From Caulobacter sp. (GTDB lineage: Bacteria; Pseudomonadota; Alphaproteobacteria; Caulobacterales; Caulobacteraceae): DNA of 64,000 nucleotides. The stretch lies in NCBI GenBank assembly GCA_030678995.1, contig JAUXTQ010000034.1, forward strand, positions 54,127 through 118,126, written 5' to 3'. The notes under the pieces were generated by a model. That model was not told the origin of the DNA and searched no databases. It saw only the letters and a list, made by a program, of their open reading frames with translations. The position numbers were made by a program, and so were the translations under genes. Of this stretch, positions 35,315 to 46,822 are shown in pieces. How positions within the stretch are numbered: the first letter of the stretch is position 1; every line of letters starts with the position of its first letter.

Positions 35315-36370
35315 CTAAGCCGCCGCGGGCAGCTTTTCGCCGTTGGTGACGCGGTTGCGGCCAGAACGTTTGGAAGTATAGAGGGCCTCGTCGGCCCGTT
35401 CCAGGACGCAGTTTCCGGTTTCGCCCTCGCGACGGGTCGCCAGGCCGGCGGAGATGGTCACGGTGCCCAGGTCCTCGTTGGTCGAGCGGCGCTTGAGCAT
35501 GCGCGAAGCGACCTCCTCGCGGATCTCCTGCAGGCAGGTCTCGACCAGGGCGGCGTCCTCGCCGGGAAAGATCATCGCGAATTCCTCGCCGCCGTAACGG
35601 GCCGAAAAGCGCGGCGTGGCGCCCAGACGGCCGATCACGCTGGCGACGTAGCGGATCACCTGGTCGCCGGTCTGGTGGCCCCAGGTGTCGTTGAAGCTCT
35701 TGAAGTGGTCGATATCAAGCACCGCCAGGGTGAGCGGCATGCCGTTGGCGTCGGCATCGGCGCAGGCGCGCATCAGCTCATCGTCGAAGGCGCGGCGGTT
35801 CGCCAGATTGGTCAGGCCGTCGGTGGTGGCGTCGCGGCGGACCTGCTCCAGGTGCTCGCGCAGACGCTGAACCTCGCTGGTGGATTCGGCGAGGCGCTTC
35901 TCGAGGGACTTGTTCTCCTTCTGCACCCGGCGGGTGGCGGCGGAGAGGGAGTCGACCATCGCCTTGACCTGGCCGACATCCTCGGCGTTGGACAGGCCCT
36001 TGCTGGCGCCGGCCAGGGTTTCGCCATAGGCCACGTTCGATTTCTGCGCCGACTGGATGGCCTTGGAGACGGAGTCCAGTTCCTTGGACAGCTGATCGCC
36101 GGCGTCGCGGATCTGTTCGTTCAGGCGGGCCTTGGCCAGGAAGGCGGCGGCGAGGTCTTCGCTGACGTTCTCGGTCAGCGGTTCGCCCAGCGAGATCAGG
36201 CGGCCCAGCTCGATGGCCAGCGCGCCTTCAGGATCGGCCACATAGTGGGACCACAGTTCATAGTTCAGCGGCGTCGGCCAGACGTGATGGCTCTCCATCA
36301 GTTCCAGGGCCTTGCGGGCGACATTGTAGGCCTCTGGCCCTCGCAGCGTGGTTTCGACGTCGCCGGACAT
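35315..36370 (-). CDS. Diguanylate cyclase (GGDEF)
   Basis: The 351-residue cytoplasmic protein has a helical N-terminal region, a coiled coil (about residues 130-180, RRVQKENKSLEKRLAESTSE) and a C-terminal GGDEF domain with DGLTNLANRRAFD, DIDHFKSFNDTWGH and active site GGEEF in RYGGEEFAMIF. It should make cyclic di-GMP. The product-inhibition I-site (RxxD nine residues before GGEEF) is absent: the equivalent positions read ATPR. The start MSGDVETTLRGPEAY is favoured over an ATG ten codons upstream. Confidence 0.92.
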   Translation of the reverse strand: MSGDVETTLRGPEAYNVARKALELMESHHVWPTPLNYELWSHYVADPEGALAIELGRLISLGEPLTENVSEDLAAAFLAKARLNEQIRDAGDQLSKELDSVSKAIQSAQKSNVAYGETLAGASKGLSNAEDVGQVKAMVDSLSAATRRVQKENKSLEKRLAESTSEVQRLREHLEQVRRDATTDGLTNLANRRAFDDELMRACADADANGMPLTLAVLDIDHFKSFNDTWGHQTGDQVIRYVASVIGRLGATPRFSARYGGEEFAMIFPGEDAALVETCLQEIREEVASRMLKRRSTNEDLGTVTISAGLATRREGETGNCVLERADEALYTSKRSGRNRVTNGEKLPAAA

Positions 36371-36559
36371 TCCTGCTCCCCCTCGGCCGAAGCACGCCAT
36401 TCTTGCGCACCGGGGCTGTAGATGAAGGAGGATAGGCCAGAAGGTCCGAATGACCGGTTAAAGAGATAACGCCGGTCGCTTGCGGCGCAGCGTCGCGCCG
36501 GTCATTCTGATCGTCGATCACCTGAGCCGGGGCCCGCCCGGCCGGCCGGAGGAACTCCC

Positions 36560-38017
36560 ATGAACGCACCCGCCAACCTCGGCGCGGAAGGCCAAAAGGC
36601 CGCCATGCTCGCCATTCTCGACGCGCAGAAGGCCGCCCACCTGCGCGACGGCGCGCCGACCGCGGAAAGGCGTATCGATTGGCTGGACCGCTGCATCGGC
36701 CTGCTGGTGGACCATGCCGTCGATATCCAGGACGCGCTCAACACCGACTTCGGCAACCGCTCGCGTGAGGCGACCCTGCTGACCGATGTCTCGGGCTCCA
36801 TCGGCCCGCTGAAGTTCGCCAAGGAGAACGTCCGCAAGTGGATGAAATCCCAGAAGCGCAAGACCACGCCGGCGATCCTGGGTCTGTTCGGCGCCAAGGC
36901 GGAAATCCAGTACCAGCCCAAGGGCACGGTCGGGGTGATCAGTCCGTGGAACTTCCCGGTGAACCTGACCTTCGCGCCGCTGGCCGGCATCCTGGCGGCG
37001 GGCAACCGGGCGATGATCAAGCCGTCGGAATTCACCCCGGTAACGTCCGAGCTGATGAAGACCATGTTCGCCAAGGCCTTCAGCGACGAGGAGATCGCGG
37101 TGATCACCGGCGGTCCCGAGGTCGGCCAGGCCTTCGCGGGACTGCCGTTTGATCACATGATCTTCACCGGGGCGACCTCGGTGGCCCGTCACGTGATGCG
37201 CGCCGCGGCCGAGAACCTGGTGCCCCTGACCCTGGAGCTGGGCGGCAAGAGCCCGGTGATCATCTCGAAATCGGCGGACATGGCCACGGCCGCCGCGCGG
37301 ATCATGAACGGCAAGACCCTCAACGCCGGCCAGATCTGCCTGGCGCCCGACTACGTCCTGGCCCCGGAGAGCCGGCTGGAGGAGTTCGTCACCGAGGCCA
37401 CCGGCGCGGTCACCCGCATGTTCCCAACGCTGAAGGACAACCCCGACTACACCGCCGTGGTCGCCCAGCGGCACTATGACCGCATCAAGGGCTACATCGA
37501 CGATGCCCGCTCAAAGGGCGCCGACATCCGCGAGATCAACCCCGCGAACGAGGACTTCAGCCAGCAGGAACACCGCAAGATCCCGCCGACCCTGATCCTG
37601 AACGCCACCGACGACATGTCGGTGATGCAGGAGGAGATCTTCGGCCCGGTGCTCGCCGTGCGGACCTACAAGGGCGCCGACGAGGCGGTGGACTACGTCA
37701 ACGCCCACGAACGTCCGCTCGGCCTCTACTGGTTCGGCACGGACGAGGCGGAGAAGGACCGCGTATTGGCGCGGACCACCAGCGGCGGGGTCACGGTCAA
37801 TGACGTGGTGATGCACGTGGCCCAGGAGGAACTCCCGTTCGGCGGCGTCGGGCCCTCGGGCATGGGCAGCTACCACGGCCACGACGGCTTCCTCGAGTTC
37901 AGCCACAAGAAGGCGATCTACACCCAGCTGAAGAAGGACATCGGCCCGCTGCTGCAGATGCGCCCGCCCTATGGCCCGGCGATCCGCAAGTTCCTGGGGG
38001 CCAGCCTCAAGCGATAG
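36560..38017 (+). CDS. calB: Coniferyl-aldehyde dehydrogenase-like aldehyde dehydrogenase
   Basis: The 485-residue NAD(P)-dependent enzyme has the catalytic Cys in LNAGQICLAPDYVL, the general base Glu in LTLELGGKSPVI and VISPWNFPVNLTFAPLAG at the cofactor site. The ICLAPDYVL sequence and the C-terminus (GHDGFLEFSHKKAIYTQ) are typical of the coniferyl aldehyde dehydrogenase group, which has a membrane-associating hydrophobic tail in some members. It oxidises lignin-derived or other aldehydes. A strong GGAGGA ribosome site precedes the start. The exact substrate is inferred from similarity. Confidence 0.85.
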   Translation: MNAPANLGAEGQKAAMLAILDAQKAAHLRDGAPTAERRIDWLDRCIGLLVDHAVDIQDALNTDFGNRSREATLLTDVSGSIGPLKFAKENVRKWMKSQKRKTTPAILGLFGAKAEIQYQPKGTVGVISPWNFPVNLTFAPLAGILAAGNRAMIKPSEFTPVTSELMKTMFAKAFSDEEIAVITGGPEVGQAFAGLPFDHMIFTGATSVARHVMRAAAENLVPLTLELGGKSPVIISKSADMATAAARIMNGKTLNAGQICLAPDYVLAPESRLEEFVTEATGAVTRMFPTLKDNPDYTAVVAQRHYDRIKGYIDDARSKGADIREINPANEDFSQQEHRKIPPTLILNATDDMSVMQEEIFGPVLAVRTYKGADEAVDYVNAHERPLGLYWFGTDEAEKDRVLARTTSGGVTVNDVVMHVAQEELPFGGVGPSGMGSYHGHDGFLEFSHKKAIYTQLKKDIGPLLQMRPPYGPAIRKFLGASLKR

Positions 38018-38121
38018 GCGAAGCTGTTCATCCTGCCGTCAGGCGGCCTGTCGTATTGCAGCTTCCATGGCGGCGTACGATATGTCGCCTGAAGGGCCCA
38101 TTCGGCCCATTGGAGAAGACC

Positions 38122-38487
38122 ATGCGTGTGGCCGTTACCGGCCTCCTGGTTTCGCTGCTGGCGGTTTCCACCGCCCAGGCGAAGCCTGACTTCCACGTCC
38201 AGGCCAAATGTATCGCGGCCTATGAGGTCGCGGCCGGCCTGCTGGAAGCCGACGCCGATGCGGCGAGCGGCGCCGACAAGGCGTCGATTCGCAAGCGCAT
38301 CGCCAAACTGGACGCGAACCGCGAGCGGCTGTCCCTGGCGCTCGCCACCCGCACCGACCTGAGCCCGGCCGACAGCAAGGCCAGTCAGGCGGACCGCAAG
38401 GCCGAGGAAGCGCGGCTGGACAAGCTGGCGCCGGCGGACGTGCAGTCCGCGGCGGACGCCTGCGACGCGGTGCTGGCGGGGGATTAG
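38122..38487 (+). CDS. Small periplasmic protein of unknown function
   Basis: The 121-residue protein has a clear signal peptide (MRVAVTGLLVSLLAVSTAQA, cleavage AQA-K). The mature part is helical and charged with two cysteines (QAKCIAAYEV and ADACDAVLAG), likely forming a disulfide between the first and last helices. No known family recognised. GGAGAA precedes the start. Confidence 0.7.
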   Translation: MRVAVTGLLVSLLAVSTAQAKPDFHVQAKCIAAYEVAAGLLEADADAASGADKASIRKRIAKLDANRERLSLALATRTDLSPADSKASQADRKAEEARLDKLAPADVQSAADACDAVLAGD

Positions 38488-38504
38488 TCCCGAAGCTACC
38501 AAAC

Positions 38505-38593
38505 ACTGTCATCCCGGAAGCCGCACAGCGGCTATCCGGGCCCAGATCGAGTCCAAGCCGAATCTGGGTCCCGGCTTGCGCCGGGATGACAGT
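38505..38593. repeat. Long palindromic element, ACTGTCATCCCGG family (copy 3)
   Basis: ACTGTCATCCCGG and CCGGGATGACAGT ends, with internal GGCCCAGATCGAGTC / AATCTGGGTCCCGG. This copy is shorter (89 bp) than its three relatives. It lies between converging genes. Confidence 0.82.
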
Positions 38594-38644
38594 TAGGGGT
38601 TGTCGGACCGGTGAGCGGCTTGCCGCACCGATCTCCTCTGAACC

Positions 38645-40450
38645 CTACTCCTCGCCAGCCGGCGGGCTGACCGGCGCGGCGCGCGTCATGAAGGCCGGCA
38701 GGTCCGAGCCGAAGCCGACGACGCGCGGGCCGTCATCGTCGCGATCCCGCCCACGGTAATGATCGCGGCGCTGGTCGTCGCGGCGCGGACCGCGATCCCG
38801 ATCCCGACCGCCTTCAGAACGACCTTCCGGCCGAGCGTCGGTGCGGCGCGGTTCGCGGTCGCGGCGGGGCTCTTCCTGACGCGGCGCGCGTTCCTCGCGG
38901 ACACGCTCTTCACGGACCGGGACGGCTTCGGCTTCGGCGGCGACGGGTTCGGCGCGGGGGCCGGCCTCGCGGCCACGGCCACGGCCCCGGCCGCGACGCG
39001 GTTCACGCTCGGGACGCTCCGACGCGACCTCGTCGGCCATCGGCGCGGCCACGACGGGAGCCTCGGCGACAACGACGTCGGGCTGGGCGATCGGGGCGGT
39101 GTCGGCTTCAGCCTTGCGGCCGCGCGGACGGCGGGCGGGCTTCTCGGCGACCTCGCCGGCCTCGACCGGCGCGGAAATGGCCTCCATCGACACCACCGAG
39201 GTCTCCGAAGCCGGACGGCCGCGGCTGAACTCGCGGTCGCGGTCGCGGCCGCCGGCGCGGGGCCCGCGCCTGTCGCTGTCGCGCTTGCTGCGCGGTTCGC
39301 TCTTGAGGCTGGCCCAGTCGATGCCTTCGAAGGTCGCCTCGGCCGGCGCCTTGCCGGTCAGCTTGATGACCTTGTCGTAATTCCGGTCGTCGCCCGGGGT
39401 GACGATCATGAAGGCCTCGCCAGACCGCCCGGCGCGGCCGGTGCGGCCGATGCGGTGGACATAGTCGTCGGCGTGGTGCGGGACGTCGTAGTTGAAGATG
39501 TGGCTGACATCGGGAATGTCCAGGCCCCGCGCGGCCACGTCCGACGCCACCAGCAGCTTCAGGTCGCCCTTGCGGAAACCTTCCAGGGTGCGCATGCGCG
39601 TCGCCTGGTCCAGGTCGCCGTGGATGGCCGCGGCGTCGTAGCCGTGGGTCCGCAGCGACTTGGCGACGATATCGACCTCGCTCTTGCGGTTGCAGAAGAT
39701 GATGCCGTTCTTGATCTCGCTGCGGTCGATCAGGCTGCGCAGGGCGGTGCGCTTGGCCTTGGGGTCGCTGCTGGGGATGCGGGCCACGAACTGGCTGATG
39801 TTCTCGCCGGTGGTCGCCGGGCGGCTGACCTCGATCCGCACCGGGTCCTTGAGGAACTGCTTGGTCAGCCGGGTGATTTCCGGCGGCATGGTGGCGCTGA
39901 AGAACAGGGTCTGGCGCTTGGGCGGGGTCAGCTTGAAGATCCGCTCGATGTCCGGGATGAAGCCCATGTCGAGCATGCGGTCAGCCTCGTCGACGACCAT
40001 GATCTGCACGCCGGTCAGCATGATCTTGCCGCGTTCGAACAGGTCAAGCAGGCGGCCGGGCGTGGCGATCAGCACGTCCACGCCCTTGTCGAGGGCAGAG
40101 ACCTGGTCGCCCATCGAGACGCCGCCGATCAGCAGCGCCCAGGACAGGCGGGTGCCCTTGGCGTATTTCTCGAAGCTGCTGGCGACCTGGTCGGCCAGTT
40201 CGCGGGTCGGCGCCAGCACCAGGGCGCGGGGCATGCGGGCCCGGGCGCGTCCGGCGGAGAGCTTGTCGATCATCGGCAGGGTGAAGGCGGCGGTCTTGCC
40301 GGTGCCCGTCTGGGCGATGCCAAGAACGTCCTGGCCGGCGAGGGCCACGGGGATCGCCTGGGCCTGGATCGGGGTGGCGGTGGTGTAGCCGGTGTCAGCA
40401 ACGGCTTGCAGGGTAGAGGCGCTCAGCCCCAGTTGGGAAAATTCGGTCAT
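38645..40450 (-). CDS. rhlE: DEAD-box RNA helicase, RhlE-type
   Basis: The 601-residue helicase shows every core motif: Q motif region TPIQAQAIP, Walker A AQTGTGKT, PTRELA, DEAD in VVDEADRMLD, SAT in FFSATMPPE and HRIGRTGRAGRSG. After residue about 390 comes a long disordered tail alternating Arg/Gly/Asp-rich (GRGRGRGREAG) and Ala/Glu-rich parts, probably for RNA binding. It likely remodels RNA in ribosome assembly or with RNase E, whose gene is also in this window. The tail is rich in repeats of RDREPRR-like units. Confidence 0.92.
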   Translation of the reverse strand: MTEFSQLGLSASTLQAVADTGYTTATPIQAQAIPVALAGQDVLGIAQTGTGKTAAFTLPMIDKLSAGRARARMPRALVLAPTRELADQVASSFEKYAKGTRLSWALLIGGVSMGDQVSALDKGVDVLIATPGRLLDLFERGKIMLTGVQIMVVDEADRMLDMGFIPDIERIFKLTPPKRQTLFFSATMPPEITRLTKQFLKDPVRIEVSRPATTGENISQFVARIPSSDPKAKRTALRSLIDRSEIKNGIIFCNRKSEVDIVAKSLRTHGYDAAAIHGDLDQATRMRTLEGFRKGDLKLLVASDVAARGLDIPDVSHIFNYDVPHHADDYVHRIGRTGRAGRSGEAFMIVTPGDDRNYDKVIKLTGKAPAEATFEGIDWASLKSEPRSKRDSDRRGPRAGGRDRDREFSRGRPASETSVVSMEAISAPVEAGEVAEKPARRPRGRKAEADTAPIAQPDVVVAEAPVVAAPMADEVASERPEREPRRGRGRGRGREAGPRAEPVAAEAEAVPVREERVREERAPRQEEPRRDREPRRTDARPEGRSEGGRDRDRGPRRDDQRRDHYRGRDRDDDGPRVVGFGSDLPAFMTRAAPVSPPAGEE

Positions 40451-40675
40451 GTCTCACTAAAGGAAGATTCAGAGCCGCCCGTGTTTGGGCGAACGGGCGG
40501 CGCGGAATCGCCAGACCTGCTCCGAACTCGCGCGGATACATATTCGCATGCCCCGCAAAGTCAATGTTTGCTTGGGTTGAAGGTATTCCCTCGCGCCTGT
40601 GGCGAGATGGGATGACAGACCGGCGCCGGATGGTGTTTAGTCCGCCATCGGAGAACTCGCAGGGGGAGAGGCGAG

Positions 40676-41038
40676 ATGACGGCTGGTCGCGTAATCCTGG
40701 GTCTGCTGGCGGTGGCGTCGATCGCGGCCGCGCCGTCGACGCCGCTTGACGCCGCCTTCGGCAACACCATCGTCACCACCTATCCGGACGGCAAGTCGAC
40801 CCGCATGTGGCTGCACCGGGACGGCACCTATGACGGCAAGCGAGCCAACGGATCGCCGACCGCGGGGGTTTGGGATCTCAAGAAGGCAAAGCTGTGCATC
40901 ACCCAGCACCGGCCCTTCCGTGTGCCGGTGGCCTTCTGCACGCCCCTGGTCACCGGCGGCGTCGGCACGACCTGGAGAGCCAAGGGCCTGAAGGGCGAAC
41001 CGGTGGTCAACACCCTGGTCGCCGGGCGGCAGGGCTAA
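40676..41038 (+). CDS. Small secreted protein, paralogue of next gene
   Basis: The 120-residue protein has an N-terminal signal-like helix (VILGLLAVASIAAAPST). The body contains FGNTIVTTYPDGKSTRMWL, DGTYDGKRANGSPTAGVW and two cysteines (AKLCITQ, AFCTPLV). The pattern GNT-(I/V)-x3-Y-x-DG-(T/K) repeats in the next gene, so they are duplicates. Probably periplasmic. Function unknown. Confidence 0.7.
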   Translation: MTAGRVILGLLAVASIAAAPSTPLDAAFGNTIVTTYPDGKSTRMWLHRDGTYDGKRANGSPTAGVWDLKKAKLCITQHRPFRVPVAFCTPLVTGGVGTTWRAKGLKGEPVVNTLVAGRQG

Positions 41039-41131
41039 CAGGGTTAACCTGTCCGGAATTCTTGGCTAGGGTGCCGCGCTCGCCCGCGAGGCGAGCCTGT
41101 GCAAACAAGCACCCGGGGTGGGAAACCAGAG

Positions 41132-41488
41132 ATGAAAATTCTTGCGAAGGCGGCGATCGCCGCGGTGATCTTCATGGCGGCCGGTCCGGCGCTGGCGGCC
41201 GATCCGATGGCCGCGGCCTACGGCAACACGGTCAACATCGTGTATGGCGATGGCACGACGGTGAAGCTGTTCATCGATGAAGGCGGCTCCTACACCGGCG
41301 AAAGCCCGGCCGGCCAGAGCTCGGGCTCCTGGACCATCTCGGGCGACCAGACCTGCTTCACCCAGACGGCCCCGGAAGCGACCCCGCCGTCCTGCGGCCC
41401 GACCGTCAGCAAGAATGTCGGCGACACCTGGGAAGGCACGGGCCAGGGCGGCGCGCCGGTGACCATCTCGATCGTCGCGGGGCGGTAG
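41132..41488 (+). CDS. Small secreted protein, tandem paralogue
   Basis: The 118-residue protein has a good signal peptide (ILAKAAIAAVIFMAAGPALA, cleavage ALA-A). The mature part has YGNTVNIVYGDGTTVKLFI, GSYTGESPAGQSSGSW and two cysteines (QTCFTQ, PSCGPTV), spaced as in the gene before. It ends TISIVAGR versus VNTLVAGRQG in the paralogue. No family name known to me. Confidence 0.72.
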   Translation: MKILAKAAIAAVIFMAAGPALAADPMAAAYGNTVNIVYGDGTTVKLFIDEGGSYTGESPAGQSSGSWTISGDQTCFTQTAPEATPPSCGPTVSKNVGDTWEGTGQGGAPVTISIVAGR

Positions 41489-41493
41489 AGGAG

Positions 41494-41608
41494 ATCCTCC
41501 CCATCGGGGGAGGTGGATCGCCGCAAGGCGAGACAGAGGGGGTCCGCTCAGATTTCGGGTGACCCCCTCAGTCAGCCCTTTGGGCTGACAGCTCCCCCAA
41601 TGGGGAGC
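41494..41608. repeat. Palindromic element, CTCCCC/CCCTCAGTCAG family (copy 2)
   Basis: CCTCCCCATCGGGGGAGG, then GAGGGGGTCCGCTCAG / GGGTGACCCCCTC, a TCAGCCCTTTGGGCTGA stem and CTCCCCCAATGGGGAG. Same order as 32769-32949. Lies at the 3' end of parE. Confidence 0.78.
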
Positions 41609-41617
41609 ATCACCGCC

Positions 41618-43669
41618 TCAGATATCCACGTCGGCCGCGGCGAATTCGGCGTTTTCCTGGATGAAGCGGAAGCGCTGCTCGGGCTTGCGGCCCATCAGGT
41701 TCTCCACCAGCTCCTCCACATGCCCCTCGTCGCGGGGCAGGGTGACCCGCGCCAGCGTCCGCTTGGACGGGTCCATGGTGGTTTCCTTCAGCTGGGCGGG
41801 CATCATTTCGCCCAGGCCCTTGAAGCGGCCGATCTCCGGCTTCTTGCCCTTGAACTGCGTCTCCAGCAGCTCGTCCTTGTGCGCGTCGTCGCGGGCGTAG
41901 ACGGCCTTGCCGCCGTGACTGATGCGATAGAGCGGGGGCAGGGCGAGATACAGCCGCCCGGCCCGGATCATCTCGGGCATCTGGCGATAAAAAAAGGTGA
42001 TCAACAGGCTGGCGATATGCGCCCCGTCCACGTCGGCGTCGGTCATGATGACGATGCGGTCGTAGCGCAGGTCTTCCTCGCGATACTTGCTGCCGCCCTG
42101 GACGCCGAGCGCCAGCATCAGGTCCGACAGCTCCTTGTTGCCCATCAGCTTGTCGCCGGTGGCGCTGGCCACGTTGAGGATCTTGCCGCGCAGGGGCAGG
42201 ATCGCCTGGGTCTTGCGGTCCCGGGCCTGTTTGGCCGAGCCGCCGGCGCTGTCGCCCTCGACGATGAACAGCTCGGCGCCGTCGATGGCCCCCGCCGAGC
42301 AGTCGGCCAGCTTGCCGGGCAGGCGCAGCTTGCGGGTGGCCGAGGCTCTGGCGACCTCGCGGTCCTTGCGGCGCTTGAGCCGGTCCTCGGCCCGCTCGAT
42401 GACGAAGTCCAGCAGGGCCCGGGCGGCTTTGGGCGAGGCGGTCAGCCAGTGGTCGAACGGATCGCGCAGGGCGGCCTCGACCAGCTTCTGGGCGTCGGAG
42501 GAGCTCAGCCGCTCCTTGGTCTGGCCCTGGAATTCCGGATTGCGGACGAACACGCTGATCAGGGCGCCGGCGTTGGCGATCACGTCGTCGGCGGTGACGA
42601 TGCCGGCGCGCTTCTCGTTGATCAGGTCGGCATAGGTCTTCAGGCCGCGCGTCAGGGCGGCGCGGAAGCCGGCCTCGTGGGTGCCACCCTCGGGCGTGGG
42701 CACGGTGTTGCAGTAGGACTGCATGAAGCCGTCGGCCTCGCCGAAGCCCTGCGGCGTCCAGGTGACGGCCCATTCCACGGCCCCGGCCTCGCCGGTGCGC
42801 TCGATGCGGCCGTGGAAGGCGTCGGGCGTGACCGTGGCCACGTCCTTGATCCGCTCGGCGAGGAAGTCGGCCAGGCCGTTGGGGAAGTGGAAGGTCGCCT
42901 CGGCCAGGGTCTGATCCTGGATCCGCGAGGGGTCGCAGGACCATTTGATCTGCACGCCGCGGAACAGGTAGGCCTTGGACCGGGCCATGCGGTAGAGCCG
43001 CGCCGGCTTGAAGGCCACGCCCTCGCCGAAGATCACCGGATCGGGCAGGAACTTGATCGCCGTGCCGCGCTTCTTCGAGGGGCCGATCTTCTCCAGCCCG
43101 CCGATCGGCTTGCCCCGCGAGAACACCTGGCGGTGCTCGAAACCGTCGCGCCAGACCGTGACCTCGACCCGTTCGGAAAGGGCGTTGACCACGCTGACGC
43201 CGACCCCGTGCAGGCCACCGGAGGTCTCGTAGGCCTTGCCGGAGAACTTCCCGCCCGAGTGCAGCACGGTCATGATCACCTCGAGCGCCGACTTGCCCGG
43301 GTGCTTGGGGTGGGGGTCGACCGGGATGCCCCGGCCGTCGTCCTTGACCGTCAGGGCGCCGTCGGCGTCGAAGCGGACCTCGATCAGCCGGGCGTGGCCG
43401 GCGACGGCCTCGTCCATGCTGTTGTCGAGCACCTCGGCGAACAGGTGGTGCAGCGCCCGCTCATCGGTGCCGCCGATATACATGCCCGGCCGCTTGCGCA
43501 CCGGCTCAAGGCCTTCCAGCACCTCGATGTCGACGGCGGTGTAGCCGCCCGGCGTCGGCTTGGTGACGGGCGGGGCGGCGACAGGCTCGCTCGCCTGCGC
43601 CAGCGGCGGGGCCGCCGGCGGGTTGAGCGCGTCGTCGAAGAGGGAGGTTTGGGCGGGGGAAGCGGACAT
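41618..43669 (-). CDS. parE: DNA topoisomerase IV subunit B
   Basis: The 683-residue ATPase subunit decatenates daughter chromosomes with ParC. The GHKL ATP site shows [22 protein letters not shown] and [15 protein letters not shown]; the TOPRIM part shows [14 protein letters not shown] and [14 protein letters not shown]. The end [18 protein letters not shown] is the ParE terminus; the DNA-binding insertion seen in many GyrB proteins is absent and the overall length fits ParE. A variable Pro/Ala-rich N-terminal tail of about 35 residues precedes the domain. Confidence 0.95.
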   Translation of the reverse strand: MSASPAQTSLFDDALNPPAAPPLAQASEPVAAPPVTKPTPGGYTAVDIEVLEGLEPVRKRPGMYIGGTDERALHHLFAEVLDNSMDEAVAGHARLIEVRFDADGALTVKDDGRGIPVDPHPKHPGKSALEVIMTVLHSGGKFSGKAYETSGGLHGVGVSVVNALSERVEVTVWRDGFEHRQVFSRGKPIGGLEKIGPSKKRGTAIKFLPDPVIFGEGVAFKPARLYRMARSKAYLFRGVQIKWSCDPSRIQDQTLAEATFHFPNGLADFLAERIKDVATVTPDAFHGRIERTGEAGAVEWAVTWTPQGFGEADGFMQSYCNTVPTPEGGTHEAGFRAALTRGLKTYADLINEKRAGIVTADDVIANAGALISVFVRNPEFQGQTKERLSSSDAQKLVEAALRDPFDHWLTASPKAARALLDFVIERAEDRLKRRKDREVARASATRKLRLPGKLADCSAGAIDGAELFIVEGDSAGGSAKQARDRKTQAILPLRGKILNVASATGDKLMGNKELSDLMLALGVQGGSKYREEDLRYDRIVIMTDADVDGAHIASLLITFFYRQMPEMIRAGRLYLALPPLYRISHGGKAVYARDDAHKDELLETQFKGKKPEIGRFKGLGEMMPAQLKETTMDPSKRTLARVTLPRDEGHVEELVENLMGRKPEQRFRFIQENAEFAAADVDI

Positions 43670-43743
43670 GACGCGTCAGTCTGGAACGATTCTGGAACGC
43701 CGGGGTATGCGGCGAAGGGGTGCGGGGGGCAAGGGCGCAGGTT

Positions 43744-43881
43744 CCCCTCCAGCCTTTGTCGCGCTTGCAGCGCGCTCCAAAGCCCACCTCCCCATGAATG
43801 GGGAGGAGCCGCTGCTCTTCCCCGCTTGCGGGGAAGTGTCGTTTCGAGCGCGCGGGAAGCGCGAGAGACGACGATGGGGCC
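43744..43881. repeat. About 140-bp palindromic element, CCTCCCC family (copy 2, inverted)
   Basis: CGCGCTTGCAGCGCGCTCC, CCTCCCCATGAATGGGGAGG and TTCCCCGCTTGCGGGGAA. It is close to the reverse complement of 20083-20226 over its full length. It occupies the space between the amidohydrolase stop and parE start. Confidence 0.82.
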
Positions 43882-43884
43882 GTC

Positions 43885-45233
43885 CTACTGATACGCTGGC
43901 GGATAGCCCATCGCGTTCGGCGTGGCGTAGCGGTCTCTCAGCTCGAACGCCCTCGTGCTCCGCGTTTGTTCCACGCCGCCGATGAACACCGCCAGCGGCC
44001 AGGTGCTGGTCTCCAGCGGGTCGCCGTTCCACAGCACCACGTCGGCCTCCTTGCCGACCTCCAGCGTGCCGACCGTGGTCATGCCCCACATCCGCGCCGG
44101 GTTGGCGGTGAGGGTGGCCATGGCCGCCTCGCGCGGCAGGCCGTTGGCCACCGCCAGGCCGGCGTTGAAACGGGCCTGGCGCAGGTTGTTGATGTCGCGG
44201 CTGCCCATGATGGCCACCGTCACGCCCGCGGCCTGCAGCCGGGCGGCGTTGTCCAGGCGGGCGCCGAGGCTCTCGAAGCTGTCGGGCAGGTCGGCCTGGC
44301 TGTCGATGATCACCGGCGCGCCGGCGGCGGCGATCTCGCGGGCCACCAGCCAGCCTTCCTCGACGCCCTCGAGGATCACCTTGATCTTCTCCTCGCGGGC
44401 CAGGCGCAGGACCTGGAGGATGTCGCTGGCCCGGTGGACCCGGACCAGCAGCGGAATGCGGCCCTCGACCACCGGGATCAGGGCTTCCAGGTCGACGCGC
44501 GAGAGGCCGAACTGACGGGTCTCGCCACGGTCATAGGCGCCGCGGTTGCGGGCATAGGCGCGGGTGTCCTGCAGGGCAGCGCGCACCAGCACCAGGGCCG
44601 CGCCGCGCGAGCCGCCGGCATTGCGGGCGCCGGCTTCGCCCAGGTCCAACGTCACCGCCACGCGGGCCATGACCACCGGATCGCTGTCGCCGGCCGCGAG
44701 GGTGACGATGGCCGCCTGGCCGGCGAACATCGCCGGATCGCCGTCGCCCGGCCCGCCGCCGCCGGCGAAGTCCTCGGCGCCGCTGTCGTCCTGATGGCCG
44801 CCGCCGCCTCGGGAGAGCACCGGCGTGGCGACCACCCGGGTCAGGCCCGTCTGGCGGGCCAGCGGGATCATGGTGCTGGCGGGATTGACGCCATAGCTGA
44901 TGTCGAACCCGGCCGAGAGGCTGCCCGAGCGGTCGTCCCGGGTGGAGGTGACCTGCTCGACCTCGGAGACCGTCAGGCTGGTGGAGGGCGCGATCAGGCC
45001 GGGCGTCACCACCCCGCCGGCGGCGTCGATCACCCGCGCGCCGGCCGGCGCCGTCACGCCGGCCCCGACGGCGGCGATCCTGCCGTCCTTGAGAACGATG
45101 GTCCCGTTGGGGATGATCCCGGCCCCCGCGGCGGTCTCCAGCCGGGCGTTGATGATGGCCACGGTCTCGGCCGCCACGGCCGCAGCCGGGGCGCCGATGG
45201 CCGCGAGGGCGGCAAAGGCTATCAGGGCGCGTT

Positions 45234-45237
<4 letters not shown>
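43885..45237 (-). CDS. Amidohydrolase-family protein lacking the metal-binding HxH
   Basis: The 450-residue protein has a signal peptide (LIAFAALAAIGAPAAAVAAE) and an amidohydrolase composite-domain frame: GTIVLKDGRIAAVGAG, GGVVTPGLIAPSTSL and the closing ATLTANPARMWGMTTVGTLE with KEADVVLWNGDPLE. Where active members read PGxIDxHxH it reads PGLIAPSTSL, so both metal-binding histidines are gone. It overlaps the active-looking neighbour (ATGA) and probably forms a complex or is a non-catalytic partner. Such pairs occur in related genomes. Location periplasmic. Confidence 0.82.
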
Positions 45238-46688
<1,451 letters not shown>

Positions 46689-46822
46689 CAGCCCGTCCCG
46701 TCCTCGAAGGCGGGCAGATCAGACTAATTGCGCCCGGCAGGCAAGGGCGGATGGAGCCCTCTCGACAGCTTCGCGTTCGATGAGCAGACTCGGGACCCCG
46801 AGGACGGTGACGGAGACATGAT

